From: Pseudomonadota bacterium
Lineage (GTDB): Bacteria; Pseudomonadota; Gammaproteobacteria; Burkholderiales; SG8-39
Length of the DNA stretch: 64,000 bases
Direction of reading: 5' to 3'
Assembly (NCBI GenBank): GCA_026399375.1
Contig: JAPLRD010000035.1
Location: forward strand, 43,710-107,709
In this document: positions 18,440-28,301 of the stretch, in pieces
Layout: each line of letters starts with the position of its first letter
Numbering within the stretch: position 1 is the stretch's first letter
Made by a program: the position numbers and the translations under genes
Notes under the pieces: model-generated
The model's input: the letters and a program-made list of their open reading frames with translations, nothing else
What the model was told of the DNA's origin: nothing
The model's database searches: none

Positions 18440-19788
18440 TTGAATTTGAGCTTCAGCCGATCCAGCAGTTTCTGGTGAATGCCGCCAAAACCGCCGTTGG
18501 ACATGACCAAGACCTGATCACCGGGCGCGGAATCGGCGGCGATCCGGCTTACAAGCGCTTCAAGGTTGTCCTCGCAGACGGCTTTCGACCCCATGGGGGC
18601 GAGCGCCTCCGCTGGATTCCAACCGAGATTTGCGCCGAAGCAATACACCAGATCCGCTTCGGCCAGGCTGCCGGAAAGCGCGTCCTTCATTACGCCGAGC
18701 TTCATGGTGTTGGACCGGGGTTCCAGTACGGCGAGGATGCGTGCCCTGCCCACCTTGTGGCGCAGGCCGGCCACCGTGGTGGCGATGGCCGTCGGGTGAT
18801 GGGCGAAGTCGTCATATATCGCGACGCCGCTCACGGTGCCGCGGAGCTCCATGCGCCGCTTGACGCTGGCAAAGCGTCCAAGCGCTTCACAGGCCGCAGC
18901 CGGTGCTACCCCGGCATGGCGGGCGGCAGCGATGGCAGCCAGCGCGTTGGCGCGATTGTGCCGTCCGGTCAGATTCCAGCGCACCGTGCCCTGCTCTTCG
19001 CCGGCGAGGCTGACGCGAAACGTATCGGCATCCAGCGCTTCGGACTGCCAGCCGCCGCTGTTGTCGAAGTATTCGATGGGAGTCCAGCGGCCTTGAGAGA
19101 TAACACGCTCCAAGGCCTGATCCACTCCGTTCGCGACAAGCAGGCCCGACCTTGGAACTGTTCGAACGAAATGGTGAAATTGTTGCTCAATCGAAGCAAG
19201 ATCACTGAAGATATCTGCATGATCGAACTCCAAGTTGTTCAAGACGGCAGTCTTCGGGTGATAATGGACAAACTTGGAGCGCTTGTCGAAGAAAGCCGTA
19301 TCGTATTCGTCCGCTTCGATCACGAAAAACCGGGAACCGGTGAGCCTGGCAGAGACCCCGAAGTCTTGCGGCACGCCACCGATAAGAAAGCCTGGTTGCT
19401 TGCCAGCGGCCTCAAGTATCCAGGCGAGCATGGAAGAGGTGGTTGTCTTTCCATGAGTGCCGGCGACTGCAAGTACCCACTTCGATGGCAATACGTTCTC
19501 CGCCAGCCATTGGGGCCCGGAGATATAGGGCTCGCCCTGGTCCAGGATTTCCTCGATCAGGGGTGTGCCGCGGGAGACGACATTACCGACCACCCACAGG
19601 TCCGGCTTCATACTGATCTGGTCTGCGCCAAAACCTTCGATCAAATCGATACCCTGTGCCTGGAGCTGCGTGCTCATCGGCGGGTAGACGTTGGCATCAC
19701 AGCCGGTGACTCTGTGGCCCGCCTGCCTGGCGATGGCCGCAATACCGCCCATGAACGTGCCGCAGATGCCGAGAATATGGATATGCAT
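18433..19788 (-). CDS. mpl: UDP-N-acetylmuramate:L-alanyl-gamma-D-glutamyl-meso-diaminopimelate ligase
   Basis: Recycles the murein tripeptide by ligating it to UDP-MurNAc in the cytoplasm. A 451-residue Mur ligase. MHIHILGICGTFMGGIA begins the UDP-binding domain, AVAGTHGKTTTSSML (about 108-122) is the ATP P-loop, VIEADEYDTAFFDKRSKF (split as VIEADEYDTAFF and DKRSKF) is diagnostic of Mpl against MurC, and DDFAHHPTAI marks the C-terminal domain. First gene of a two-gene minus-strand unit with the YqiA-like esterase. Confidence 0.96.
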   Translation of the reverse strand: MHIHILGICGTFMGGIAAIARQAGHRVTGCDANVYPPMSTQLQAQGIDLIEGFGADQISMKPDLWVVGNVVSRGTPLIEEILDQGEPYISGPQWLAENVLPSKWVLAVAGTHGKTTTSSMLAWILEAAGKQPGFLIGGVPQDFGVSARLTGSRFFVIEADEYDTAFFDKRSKFVHYHPKTAVLNNLEFDHADIFSDLASIEQQFHHFVRTVPRSGLLVANGVDQALERVISQGRWTPIEYFDNSGGWQSEALDADTFRVSLAGEEQGTVRWNLTGRHNRANALAAIAAARHAGVAPAAACEALGRFASVKRRMELRGTVSGVAIYDDFAHHPTAIATTVAGLRHKVGRARILAVLEPRSNTMKLGVMKDALSGSLAEADLVYCFGANLGWNPAEALAPMGSKAVCEDNLEALVSRIAADSAPGDQVLVMSNGGFGGIHQKLLDRLKLKFKC

Positions 19789-19961
19789 GAACAGTACCTT
19801 AGGTTACATCCGGGCGTGATGCTGCGCTATTCGGACGCGCACTATCAGACGCCGATTTGCCGATCATCCGCGTAAAAATGGCCTCTCTACGGAGTTTACA
19901 ACATTTCAGTTGCAGCCCCGTTGCGCTATCATTCGTTTCCGCTAGAGCGTGGAGCGCAGCA

Positions 19962-20573
19962 GTGCCCAGGGAACAGAAAGCCAAGCAACACCATATGCGC
20001 ACCCGGATCGCCGCAGCCGCGGCACGCATCATGGCGGAAGATGGTATTGAGGATTTTGCCACGGCCAAGCGCAAGGCGGCCCGCCAGTTAGGAGCTGTTG
20101 ACACCCAGTTCTTGCCAAATAACGACGAGATCGAAGCAGAACTGCGCCTTTACCAATCGCTGTACCAAGGCGAGGAGCAGCGCGACCGCCTGCGCTATCT
20201 GCGCCGCGAGGCGCTGGCGGCGATGGAGCAATTCGCAGATTTCAGGCCTTACCTGACCGGCCCGGTACTGAAGGGCACCGCCGGGCGCTACGCGGACATC
20301 GACCTGCAAGTGTTTGCGGATAGCGGCAAGGAACTGGAAATCTTCCTGCTGAACCGTAACATCGCGTACGAAACGTCGGAATCCGTCTATTACAACGGGA
20401 ATCAGGCCCGGACGGTCCCCGTGCTCTCCCTGGACTGGCGGGGCACACCGTTGCGGGTCGCGGTCTGCGAAACCGGCGACGAGCGTGGCAATGTCAAGAC
20501 CTCGCCATTGGGTAGACCTTTGGAGCGCGCGAGCCTGGAAGCGGTCAGGGCGCTGGTTGCCGAAAGTGGCTAA
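19962..20573 (+). CDS. Conserved protein, possible nucleotidyltransferase-like fold
   Basis: A 203-residue soluble protein I do not recognise as a named family with confidence. The N-terminal half is helical and rich in Arg and Glu (residues 20-85), with MRTRIAAAAARIMAEDGIEDF resembling a short helix-turn-helix-like helix pair (seen as RIAAAAARIMAEDG). The second half contains GPVLKGTAGRYADIDLQVF near residues 100-118, whose ADID with a preceding Gly-rich segment resembles the metal-binding strand of nucleotidyltransferases. GTG 19962 with GGAG upstream is chosen; longer in-frame starts exist. Its end overlaps the TlpA-like gene by eight bases, suggesting coupling. Confidence 0.72.
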   Translation: MPREQKAKQHHMRTRIAAAAARIMAEDGIEDFATAKRKAARQLGAVDTQFLPNNDEIEAELRLYQSLYQGEEQRDRLRYLRREALAAMEQFADFRPYLTGPVLKGTAGRYADIDLQVFADSGKELEIFLLNRNIAYETSESVYYNGNQARTVPVLSLDWRGTPLRVAVCETGDERGNVKTSPLGRPLERASLEAVRALVAESG

Positions 20574-21093
20574 GCGTCTTCAGGCCGGCCTGGTGCTGGC
20601 GGTTGCCATTTTGGCCGGTGCCGCAGGGATCTATTTCGGCCGCGGGAACCTGGCCGATCCAGCAGTCGTCCGAGCAGCTGAGAAATTGCTGCAGGTGTCG
20701 CTCTCCGACCTTGGTGGCAAATCGCAATCAATGTCTCAGTGGCGCGGAAAAATACTGATAGTAAACTTTTGGGCGACATGGTGCGCGCCGTGCAGGGAGG
20801 AAATCCCAGCATTGATCAAGGTTCAAGAAAAGAATGCTGATAAAGGCGTTCAAACTGTTGGTATCGCCGTCGATAATGTGTCTAACGTACGAGATTATGC
20901 AAAAGAGATGCAGATCAACTATATCTTGTTGATGGGCGACATGGAAACCTTGGCTACAAGCAAGGAATTGGGAAATCGTTCGGGGGTTCTTCCATTTACG
21001 GCCGTGCTGGACCGCACTGGAAAAGTAATCTATACCCATGCGGGAGCGCTGACGGAGGCTTCATTGGGCGCGATACTGGCTCCACTGCTGTAA
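20566..21093 (+). CDS. TlpA/ResA-like membrane-anchored thioredoxin
   Basis: A 175-residue protein with an N-terminal hydrophobic anchor (about residues 7-25) and a periplasmic thioredoxin domain. The redox motif is W-C73-A-P-C76 in NFWATWCAPC, followed by EIPAL, as in TlpA/ResA proteins that reduce cysteines in apocytochrome c or other exported proteins. The cis-proline region is SGVLPFTAVLDRTG (about 140-153). GTG at 20566 overlaps the previous gene by eight bases; a longer start at 20485 would add a basic tail that lies inside the upstream gene and is less likely. Confidence 0.88.
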   Translation: MAKRLQAGLVLAVAILAGAAGIYFGRGNLADPAVVRAAEKLLQVSLSDLGGKSQSMSQWRGKILIVNFWATWCAPCREEIPALIKVQEKNADKGVQTVGIAVDNVSNVRDYAKEMQINYILLMGDMETLATSKELGNRSGVLPFTAVLDRTGKVIYTHAGALTEASLGAILAPLL

Positions 21094-21188
21094 TTCGCCA
21101 ATTGCCGAGCCAGTAAAGCAAGTTTAAATTCCCTTAACTTCCGTGAAAAACTGGACATTAAGTCTCTATTTACGGCAAACTTGCATAC

Positions 21189-21683
21189 ATGGCAAAGAAA
21201 TCTTCAAATAAGAAAGCGTCTGGGAGTTCCGAACAAGCCAGACTCGAGCCGAAGAAAATACTGGTGCTGCACGGGCCTAATCTGAATCTCTTAGGAAGCC
21301 GGGAGCCGGAGATTTATGGCCGGGAGACCCTGGCCGATATCAATCGGCGCCTGAGTGCGCTGGGCAAGGCAGCGGGTGCAGCAGTAAGCTGTTTTCAGAG
21401 CAATCATGAGGGGGCGCTCATCGACCGGGTGCAGCAATCCCGAGGCGAGCATGTCGCTTTCATCATCATCAATCCGGCCGGATTCACCCACACCAGCGTC
21501 GCCCTGCGCGATGCTCTGGCGGGAGTGGCGATTCCGTTCATTGAGGTACATCTATCCAACGTCCACGCACGCGAGCCGTTTCGACGCCATTCCTATTTTT
21601 CCGATCAGGCGATGGGAACGATTTGCGGCTTTGGCAGCCGCAGCTACGAGCTGGCGCTGCAGTTCGTATTGCAGCAGGCTTAG
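21189..21683 (+). CDS. aroQ: 3-Dehydroquinate dehydratase, type II
   Basis: Dehydrates 3-dehydroquinate to 3-dehydroshikimate. The type II core begins [21 protein letters not shown] (seen as [11 protein letters not shown] and REPEIYG), with the catalytic Tyr in [14 protein letters not shown] in the middle, [17 protein letters not shown], and [14 protein letters not shown]. The protein is 164 residues because of an N-terminal Lys/Ser-rich tail of about 24 residues before the first strand ([14 protein letters not shown]), unusual for the family; a later start is possible but no ATG/GTG/TTG with a good ribosome site was found closer. accB follows after 54 bases. Confidence 0.94.
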   Translation: MAKKSSNKKASGSSEQARLEPKKILVLHGPNLNLLGSREPEIYGRETLADINRRLSALGKAAGAAVSCFQSNHEGALIDRVQQSRGEHVAFIIINPAGFTHTSVALRDALAGVAIPFIEVHLSNVHAREPFRRHSYFSDQAMGTICGFGSRSYELALQFVLQQA

Positions 21684-21737
21684 CGCCCGCGGATTCCGGC
21701 GCGACGGGCGCTCGCCGCGCAGCAAGGAGGAACAGTC

Positions 21738-22178
21738 ATGGATTTGCGCAAACTGAAGAAACTGATAGATCTGGTGCAGGAATCGGGCATTTCCGAGCTG
21801 GAAGTGACCGAAGGCGAAGAAAAGGTGAAAATCGTCAAGAGCGGGGTCGCGGCCGTAGCCTATGCGGCCCCCGCCCCAGCGCCTGTTCCGGTGCCCGCGG
21901 CGGCACCCGCGCCTGCGGTGACCGCAGCTGCCCCTGTTATCCCAGGCCATGTGGTCAAGTCGCCCATGGTCGGGACGTTCTACCGTTCCCCTTCGCCAGG
22001 CGCCAAGCACTTCATTGAGGTGGGCGATACGGTCAAGTCTGGGGACACGATCTGCATTATCGAGGCGATGAAACTGCTGAACGAGATCGAGTGCGACAAG
22101 GACGGCATCGTCAAGGCGATACTCGTCGAAAACGGGCAACCGGTCGAGTATGGCGAACCGCTGGTGATCATAGATTGA
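21738..22178 (+). CDS. accB: Acetyl-CoA carboxylase biotin carboxyl carrier protein
   Basis: Carries biotin between the carboxylase and transferase parts of acetyl-CoA carboxylase, first step of fatty-acid synthesis. 146 residues: an N-terminal domain with [21 protein letters not shown] (split [20 protein letters not shown]), an Ala/Pro linker (about residues 40-72), and the biotinyl domain with EAMKLLNE, the biotinylated lysine being K112. A good AAGGAGG ribosome site precedes the ATG. Followed by accC after a 138-base gap in which I see no gene or clear terminator. Confidence 0.97.
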   Translation: MDLRKLKKLIDLVQESGISELEVTEGEEKVKIVKSGVAAVAYAAPAPAPVPVPAAAPAPAVTAAAPVIPGHVVKSPMVGTFYRSPSPGAKHFIEVGDTVKSGDTICIIEAMKLLNEIECDKDGIVKAILVENGQPVEYGEPLVIID

Positions 22179-22316
22179 GGTTCGAAGCGGAAGGTGGGAG
22201 AAACTGCGCCGGAACCCTGTGTCCGGGCGCGTCCGCACCGGCAACGGGTGACCTCGCTTGCGGGTTCAACGAAAATTCGACAACCAAGGCCATAGACGCA
22301 GTATCTATCCTACGCG

Positions 22317-23675
<1,359 letters not shown>

Positions 23676-23679
23676 TCCG

Positions 23680-24570
23680 CTGGCCTGGGTATCGTTAGTC
23701 CTGCGTACCGACGCGCGCGTGGCCGAGGAATTGAGCGACGCGCTGATGGAGCAGGGCGCACAGTCGGTCAGCGTCGAGGACGCCAATGCCGGAACTGCGC
23801 AGGAGTCGCCGCTCTACGGCGAACCCGGCGCAGCGGTAGAGGGGGCGTGGCCGCAAAGCTTGATCAGCGCCCTGTGCGTGCATGACGCCGACCCCGTACA
23901 AGTTCTCGCAGCGGCCTGCGCACAGGTCGGGCTCGAGTCCTTGCCTGATTATCGCGTCGAGGCGGTAGAAGATGACGACTGGGTGCGGCGCAGCCAGTCG
24001 CAGTTCGAACCCATATGCATCTCGGACAAGCTGTGGATCGTGCCTTCCTGGGCAACTGCGCCCGACCCGGCGGCCGTCAACCTCGTGCTCGATCCCGGTC
24101 TCGCGTTCGGCACCGGCAGCCATCCCACCACGCGTCTGTGCCTGCAATGGCTGGAGCGCACGATACGCGGCGGCGAGCGCGTTCTGGACTACGGCTGCGG
24201 TTCGGGTATATTAGCCATTGCCGCGCAGCGCTTGGGCGCGCGCGAGGCGCTGGGGGTGGACGTCGATCCGCTGGCGCTCGTCGCGGCGCGCGCGAACGCC
24301 GCGCGCAACCAGGTCGACGCCCGCTTTATCGACACGGAGACGGCTTCCGATTTTCAGGCAGACCTCGTGGCCGCGAATATTCTTGCCAATCCGCTGATAC
24401 TGCTCGCGCCCCTGCTCGCAGGGTACCTGCGCCGGGGCGGGCGCATCGCCCTGTCCGGGATTCTGGAGACACAGGCGGACGAAGTCTTGACGGTCTACTC
24501 GCGTTGGTTCGAGATGCAGGTCGGTGGAATGGATGCGGGCTGGGCGTTGCTCGAGGGCCTGAAACGATGA
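23680..24570 (+). CDS. prmA: Ribosomal protein L11 methyltransferase, likely CTG start
   Basis: Trimethylates ribosomal protein L11 using S-adenosylmethionine. PrmA proteins start MAW(V/I)SL; here the frame reads CTG-GCC-TGG-GTA-TCG-TTA from 23680, giving (M)AWVSLVLRTDARVAEEL. An AAGGG-type ribosome site inside the end of accC lies seven bases before the CTG. The first standard start, GTG at 23719, would remove the first beta-strand. The 296-residue product matches the usual length. LAFGTGSHPTTRLCL (about 142-156) and VLDYGCGSGILAIAA (about 169-183) are the substrate and SAM motifs. The end overlaps the next gene as ATGA. Confidence 0.93.
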   Translation: MAWVSLVLRTDARVAEELSDALMEQGAQSVSVEDANAGTAQESPLYGEPGAAVEGAWPQSLISALCVHDADPVQVLAAACAQVGLESLPDYRVEAVEDDDWVRRSQSQFEPICISDKLWIVPSWATAPDPAAVNLVLDPGLAFGTGSHPTTRLCLQWLERTIRGGERVLDYGCGSGILAIAAQRLGAREALGVDVDPLALVAARANAARNQVDARFIDTETASDFQADLVAANILANPLILLAPLLAGYLRRGGRIALSGILETQADEVLTVYSRWFEMQVGGMDAGWALLEGLKR

Positions 24571-25502
24571 TCACCCATTGTCCTTCCTGCCACACGCATT
24601 TTCGCGTGCACGCGGAGCAGCTCGCGGCTCGGGCCGGGCAGGTGCGCTGCGGCAAGTGCAGCCGCGTATTCAATGCGCTCGAGCACCTGATCGAGGAGGT
24701 CGTGTTCGCGCATCTGCCGCCGTCGGCGCCGGAGCCTGAAATCGAGAAGGATGAAGTTGTCGCGGCAGATTCCCTGCCCGAAACCAAACCATCGCAGGAC
24801 GAGGTTGCCGAAGCCGACATGTCGGCGACCGAAGTACCGATGCCCGCCGGTGCCGAGGCGGAGGCAATAGTTGAAACTGCAGACAAGACGACGGAAGCCC
24901 CGGCGACGGAGGTTTCGTTGCCAGAGTTCGATTCGCCCGAGCCGGCGAAGATCGAAGCTGAAGCCGGGACAGGCGCAAGTTCCTTTGATTTCGGCCCCGG
25001 CGTGAAGGCGGATACGGCAAAGCGCGGGCGTCGCTGGACTTGGCTGATGGGAGCGCTATTTTTCCTGCTCACGCTACTTGCGCAAGCCGCGTATCAATAC
25101 CGCAGCGCCATCGTCCTGCTGGTTCCCGAAGCCAAGCCTTATGCCGCTGCGTTGTGCGCAAAAATGGGATGCGACCTGCCGCTCCCGCGGCGCATCGAAC
25201 TGATGAGCATAGACGCCTCCGATCTGCAGGCGGATACGACGAATCCAAACGTGATGGTCTTGTCTGCGACGCTAAAGAACCGGGCGGTCTTCAGTCAGCA
25301 GCATCCGCTGCTCGAGTTGACGCTGACGGATGCCCAGGACCAGCCGGTCGTTCGCCGCGTGCTGGCGCCGCAGGATTACCTCGGCAAGGCTGTCAACATG
25401 CAGGCCGGCTTTGCCGCAAATGCCGATGTCGCCGTCAAGGTGTTCATCGAGGGCTCGCAGGTCAAGGCGACCGGCTACAGGCTCTATCTGTTCTATCCAT
25501 AG
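24567..25502 (+). CDS. Zinc-ribbon and DUF3426 membrane protein
   Basis: A 311-residue protein in three parts. Residues 1-40 form an MJ0042-type zinc finger with ligands C5, C8, C28 and C31. Residues 45-150 are a low-complexity acidic linker rich in Glu, Ala, Pro and Thr. A transmembrane helix (about 156-176) leads to a C-terminal DUF3426 domain with SATLKNRAVFSQQHPLLEL-like sequence and a final GSQVKATGYRLYLFYP. The family is widespread after prmA in betaproteobacteria; function unknown. The ATG overlaps the prmA stop. Confidence 0.9.
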   Translation: MITHCPSCHTHFRVHAEQLAARAGQVRCGKCSRVFNALEHLIEEVVFAHLPPSAPEPEIEKDEVVAADSLPETKPSQDEVAEADMSATEVPMPAGAEAEAIVETADKTTEAPATEVSLPEFDSPEPAKIEAEAGTGASSFDFGPGVKADTAKRGRRWTWLMGALFFLLTLLAQAAYQYRSAIVLLVPEAKPYAAALCAKMGCDLPLPRRIELMSIDASDLQADTTNPNVMVLSATLKNRAVFSQQHPLLELTLTDAQDQPVVRRVLAPQDYLGKAVNMQAGFAANADVAVKVFIEGSQVKATGYRLYLFYP

Positions 25503-25587
25503 TCCGACTTCGAGTATCCTTGGGCACTTCCCAATTCATCCCGCCACCAGCCCGTCACCGGGCACTCAACCACGGAATTCAAGAATA

Positions 25588-26523
25588 ATGCGTATTTTGC
25601 TGCTGGGCTCGATCGCGTACGACAACATCATGGTGTTCGAGGGGCGTTTTCGCGACCACATTCTGCCCGATCAGATTCACATGCTCAACGTCGCCTTTCT
25701 GGTGCCGGCGCTGCGGCGCGAATTTGGGGGTTGCGCCGCCAACATTGCCTACAACCTGAACCTTCTGGGCGGTGACCCGGTCATCATGGCCACCGTAGGC
25801 CAGGATGCCGAATCCTATTACCGCAGGCTGGATGCGCTCGGCATAGCGCGCACCCACGTGCTCGAAGTAGCCGACACTTATACCGCCCAGGCTTTCATCA
25901 CCACCGATCTGGACGACAATCAGATCACCGCTTTCCACCCCGGCGCAATGGGCCACTCCCACCTTAACCATATCGCGTCGGCAGCGGACGTGGGGCTTGC
26001 CATCGTCTCACCGGACGGTCGCGAGGGCATGCTGCAACATGCGCGCGAACTGCACGAAAAAAAGATTCCATTCATCTTCGATCCGGGTCAGGGACTGCCC
26101 ATGTTTTCCGGTGCCGAATTGCTCGATTTTGTGAGGCTGGCGCGTTATGTCGCGGTCAATTCGTACGAGGGAAAAATGCTCGAGGAACGGACCGGCAAAT
26201 CGCTGGCCGAGCTGGCCAAAGGAGTGGAGGCGCTGATCGTGACCCACGGCAGCGACGGATCCGAGATTCATACGGAAGGTCAACGTCTTGTGATTCCGTG
26301 CGTTAGTGTGGACAGCATCGTCGATCCGACCGGTTGCGGCGACGCGTATCGCGCCGGATTGCTTTATGGCATTGCCAAGGGCATGGATTGGCGCTCAACC
26401 GGACAGCTTGCATCGCTCATGGGTGCCCTCAAGATCGGGTCGCGCGGCGGGCAGAACCACCGTGCCACGCGCGCCGAGATCGAGGCGCTTTACCGCAAGC
26501 ATTTCAACGCCCAGTTAGGGTGA
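25588..26523 (+). CDS. PfkB-family carbohydrate/adenosine kinase
   Basis: A 311-residue ribokinase-fold sugar or nucleoside kinase. GGCAANIAYNLNLLGG (about residues 47-62) is the N-terminal PfkB signature and VDPTGCGDAYRAGLLYG (about 249-265) the C-terminal one with the catalytic aspartate. LGSIAYDNIM at the start resembles adenosine kinase-like members. Substrate cannot be assigned from sequence alone. ATG 25588 is chosen over an upstream frame extension inside the DUF3426 gene region because it opens directly on the first strand. Confidence 0.89.
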   Translation: MRILLLGSIAYDNIMVFEGRFRDHILPDQIHMLNVAFLVPALRREFGGCAANIAYNLNLLGGDPVIMATVGQDAESYYRRLDALGIARTHVLEVADTYTAQAFITTDLDDNQITAFHPGAMGHSHLNHIASAADVGLAIVSPDGREGMLQHARELHEKKIPFIFDPGQGLPMFSGAELLDFVRLARYVAVNSYEGKMLEERTGKSLAELAKGVEALIVTHGSDGSEIHTEGQRLVIPCVSVDSIVDPTGCGDAYRAGLLYGIAKGMDWRSTGQLASLMGALKIGSRGGQNHRATRAEIEALYRKHFNAQLG

Positions 26524-26534
26524 AGGGAACAGGA

Positions 26535-26999
26535 ATGAGAATTTCGGCAATACTGGCAATTGCAGGCGCGATTGCTGCAACCGTTGTCGTCAGCGGCTGC
26601 GCGAGCACCAGCTCGGGCAGCGTCTATTCAGGTGCGCAGACGCGAGGAGAGCAGACGGTGCGCATGGGCGTGGTCGAGAGCGTGCGCCAGGTCACCATCG
26701 AAGGCTCCAGGAGCGGCGTAGGCACGCTCGCCGGAGGCGCTGTGGGCGGTGTGGCCGGCAGCAATATCGGCGGCGGCAGCCGGGGCAGCGCTATCGGAAC
26801 CATCCTCGGGGCGGTCGCGGGCGGCGTGGCCGGCAATGCGATTGAGCAGGGGACGAGCCAAAAGCCGGGCCTGGAGATCACGGTCAAACTGGACAACGGC
26901 GAGCTGCGCGCGATTACACAGGACGCCGATGAAGTATTCCGGGCGGGCGAGCGCGTGCGCCTGTTATCCGGCGGCGGCGTAACCCGGGTGACGCACTAG
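26535..26999 (+). CDS. Glycine-zipper outer-membrane lipoprotein (SlyB-like)
   Basis: A 154-residue lipoprotein. The signal peptide ends in a lipobox VVSGC with acylated C22. A glycine-zipper 2TM segment with repeated GG/AGG spacing lies at about residues 68-108 (GTLAGGAVGGVAGSNIGGG, then GTILGAVAGGVAGNAI). The C-terminal domain has ITVKLDNGELRAITQDADEVF-like sequence, as in SlyB/Pcp-type proteins that stabilise the outer membrane. It follows the PfkB kinase by eleven bases with AGGGAACAGGA upstream of the ATG. Confidence 0.9.
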   Translation: MRISAILAIAGAIAATVVVSGCASTSSGSVYSGAQTRGEQTVRMGVVESVRQVTIEGSRSGVGTLAGGAVGGVAGSNIGGGSRGSAIGTILGAVAGGVAGNAIEQGTSQKPGLEITVKLDNGELRAITQDADEVFRAGERVRLLSGGGVTRVTH

Positions 27000-27004
27000 C
27001 CCGG

Positions 27005-27418
27005 TCATTCCAGCGCCGCGCGCAGCTTCGCGGCATTCGCCTGCAGTTGCTCGCGCGGCGGGTTCTTCACCGGCCAGGCGAGGTCCATCCCGTCCTTCTC
27101 GTACCGCGGAACCAGGTGCAGGTGGAAGTGATAAACGGTCTGGCCCGCGGCGGCGCCATTGGCCTGGTATAACGTGACGCCCTCGGGCGAATACGCCTTC
27201 TGCACCGCCCGCGCCACGCGCGCAGCGGTTTGGAATGCCGCTGCGGCCAGCTTGTCGTCCAGGCCGAAAATATTCTCTACGTGCGGTTTCACTGCCACCA
27301 GCACGTGTCCGGGATTGACCGCCCCTATATCCATGAACGCCAGAGTCAGTTCGTCTTCGTGTACCTTGGCCGAAGGAATCTGCCCGGCGACGATCTTGCA
27401 GAACACGCAATCATTCAT
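27005..27418 (-). CDS. HIT-domain protein (HinT-like nucleotide hydrolase)
   Basis: A 137-residue histidine-triad protein. MNDCVFCKIVAGQIPSAKV carries the zinc-type CxxC (C4, C7) and the N-terminal signature, PGHVLVAVKPHVENIF the middle block, and VYHFHLHLVPR the HxHxH catalytic triad. HinT enzymes hydrolyse AMP-linked lysine or phosphoramidates. The C-terminus is longer than the shortest HinT proteins, with a helical tail (QLQANAAKLRAALE). Convergent with the lipoprotein gene. Confidence 0.92.
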   Translation of the reverse strand: MNDCVFCKIVAGQIPSAKVHEDELTLAFMDIGAVNPGHVLVAVKPHVENIFGLDDKLAAAAFQTAARVARAVQKAYSPEGVTLYQANGAAAGQTVYHFHLHLVPRYEKDGMDLAWPVKNPPREQLQANAAKLRAALE

Positions 27419-27477
27419 TACTACCCCTTTCGATCTTGATCAATCACATTGACCGCGGTTGTTCCCGCATGCCGGCG

Positions 27478-28299
27478 CTATGCGCCCGGCACCTGGCATT
27501 GTGCGCAGGGAACCTGGAACAGCTTTTCGTCCTCAAGGCGCACCGCGCTGAGTCGTCCGCCCCAGACGCACCCGCTGTCGAGCGCGAGCAGGTCCGGCCG
27601 CATTTTCAACCCTAGCGTGGACCAGTGTCCGCAGACGATCGTGTGACTGCGGTTCGCGCGACCGGGTGCGTCGAACCAGGGGAAAAATCCGCGCGGCGCA
27701 TTGGCGCTTTCGCCCTTGGTGCGAAGCTCTATCGTGCCATCCGCCGAGCAAAATCGCATTCGGGCCATGGCGTTGACAATAGCGCGCAGCCGATCCGCGC
27801 CGCGCAGGTTTTCATTCCAGGAGTCGGGCCTGTCGCCGTAGAGCGTCGCCAGAAATTCGCTCCAGTCCTCGCCGCGCAGCGCCGCCTCGACCTCTCGCGC
27901 CAGTTGTGCCGCCTTGCCAATGGTCCACTGCGGCAGCAGGCCGGCGTGGACCATCGCCCACTTGCCCTCTACGTGCAGCATCGGCCGCTGGCGCAGCCAT
28001 GCCAGCAGTTCCTCCCGATCCGGGGCGTCGAGCACGGCATCGAGCGTGTCGCTGCGGTGCTTCTTCGCATGGCCGGCGGCCACGGCGAGCAGGTGAAAGT
28101 CGTGATTGCCCAGCACCGTCACTGCGGCATCGCCCAGATCTCTCACCAGGCGCAGGGTCGCGAGCGAGTCGGGCCCGCGGTTTACCAGGTCGCCGACAAA
28201 CCACAGCCGGTCGCGTGCACGCTCGAAGGCGAAAGACTCGAGCAGATGATGCAGCGCGTTCGCGCATCCCTGTACGTCGCCGATGGCGTAGGTTGCCAC
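27478..28299 (-). CDS. apaH: Bis(5'-nucleosyl)-tetraphosphatase, symmetrical
   Basis: Hydrolyses Ap4A to two ADP. A 273-residue metallophosphoesterase: YAIGDVQGCANAL (residues 4-16), FVGDLVNRGPDSL (about 39-51) and VLGNHDFHLLAVA (about 66-78) are the three metal-ligand blocks, and VHAGLLPQW the fourth. GTG 28299 is chosen because it begins directly at the first strand and lies two bases from the comM stop; a longer frame is only an extension into comM. Confidence 0.95.
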   Translation of the reverse strand: MATYAIGDVQGCANALHHLLESFAFERARDRLWFVGDLVNRGPDSLATLRLVRDLGDAAVTVLGNHDFHLLAVAAGHAKKHRSDTLDAVLDAPDREELLAWLRQRPMLHVEGKWAMVHAGLLPQWTIGKAAQLAREVEAALRGEDWSEFLATLYGDRPDSWNENLRGADRLRAIVNAMARMRFCSADGTIELRTKGESANAPRGFFPWFDAPGRANRSHTIVCGHWSTLGLKMRPDLLALDSGCVWGGRLSAVRLEDEKLFQVPCAQCQVPGA

Positions 28300-28301
28300 G
28301 C

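Noticed and set aside
20485-20565. Longer N-terminus for the TlpA-like protein
   Set aside because: It would overlap the preceding gene by about 90 bases and add an Arg/Trp-rich tail before the membrane anchor; GTG 20566 fits better.
22179-22316. Possible regulatory RNA in the 138-bp accB-accC gap
   Set aside because: No convincing hairpin, promoter or known motif was found; the gap is unusual but short.
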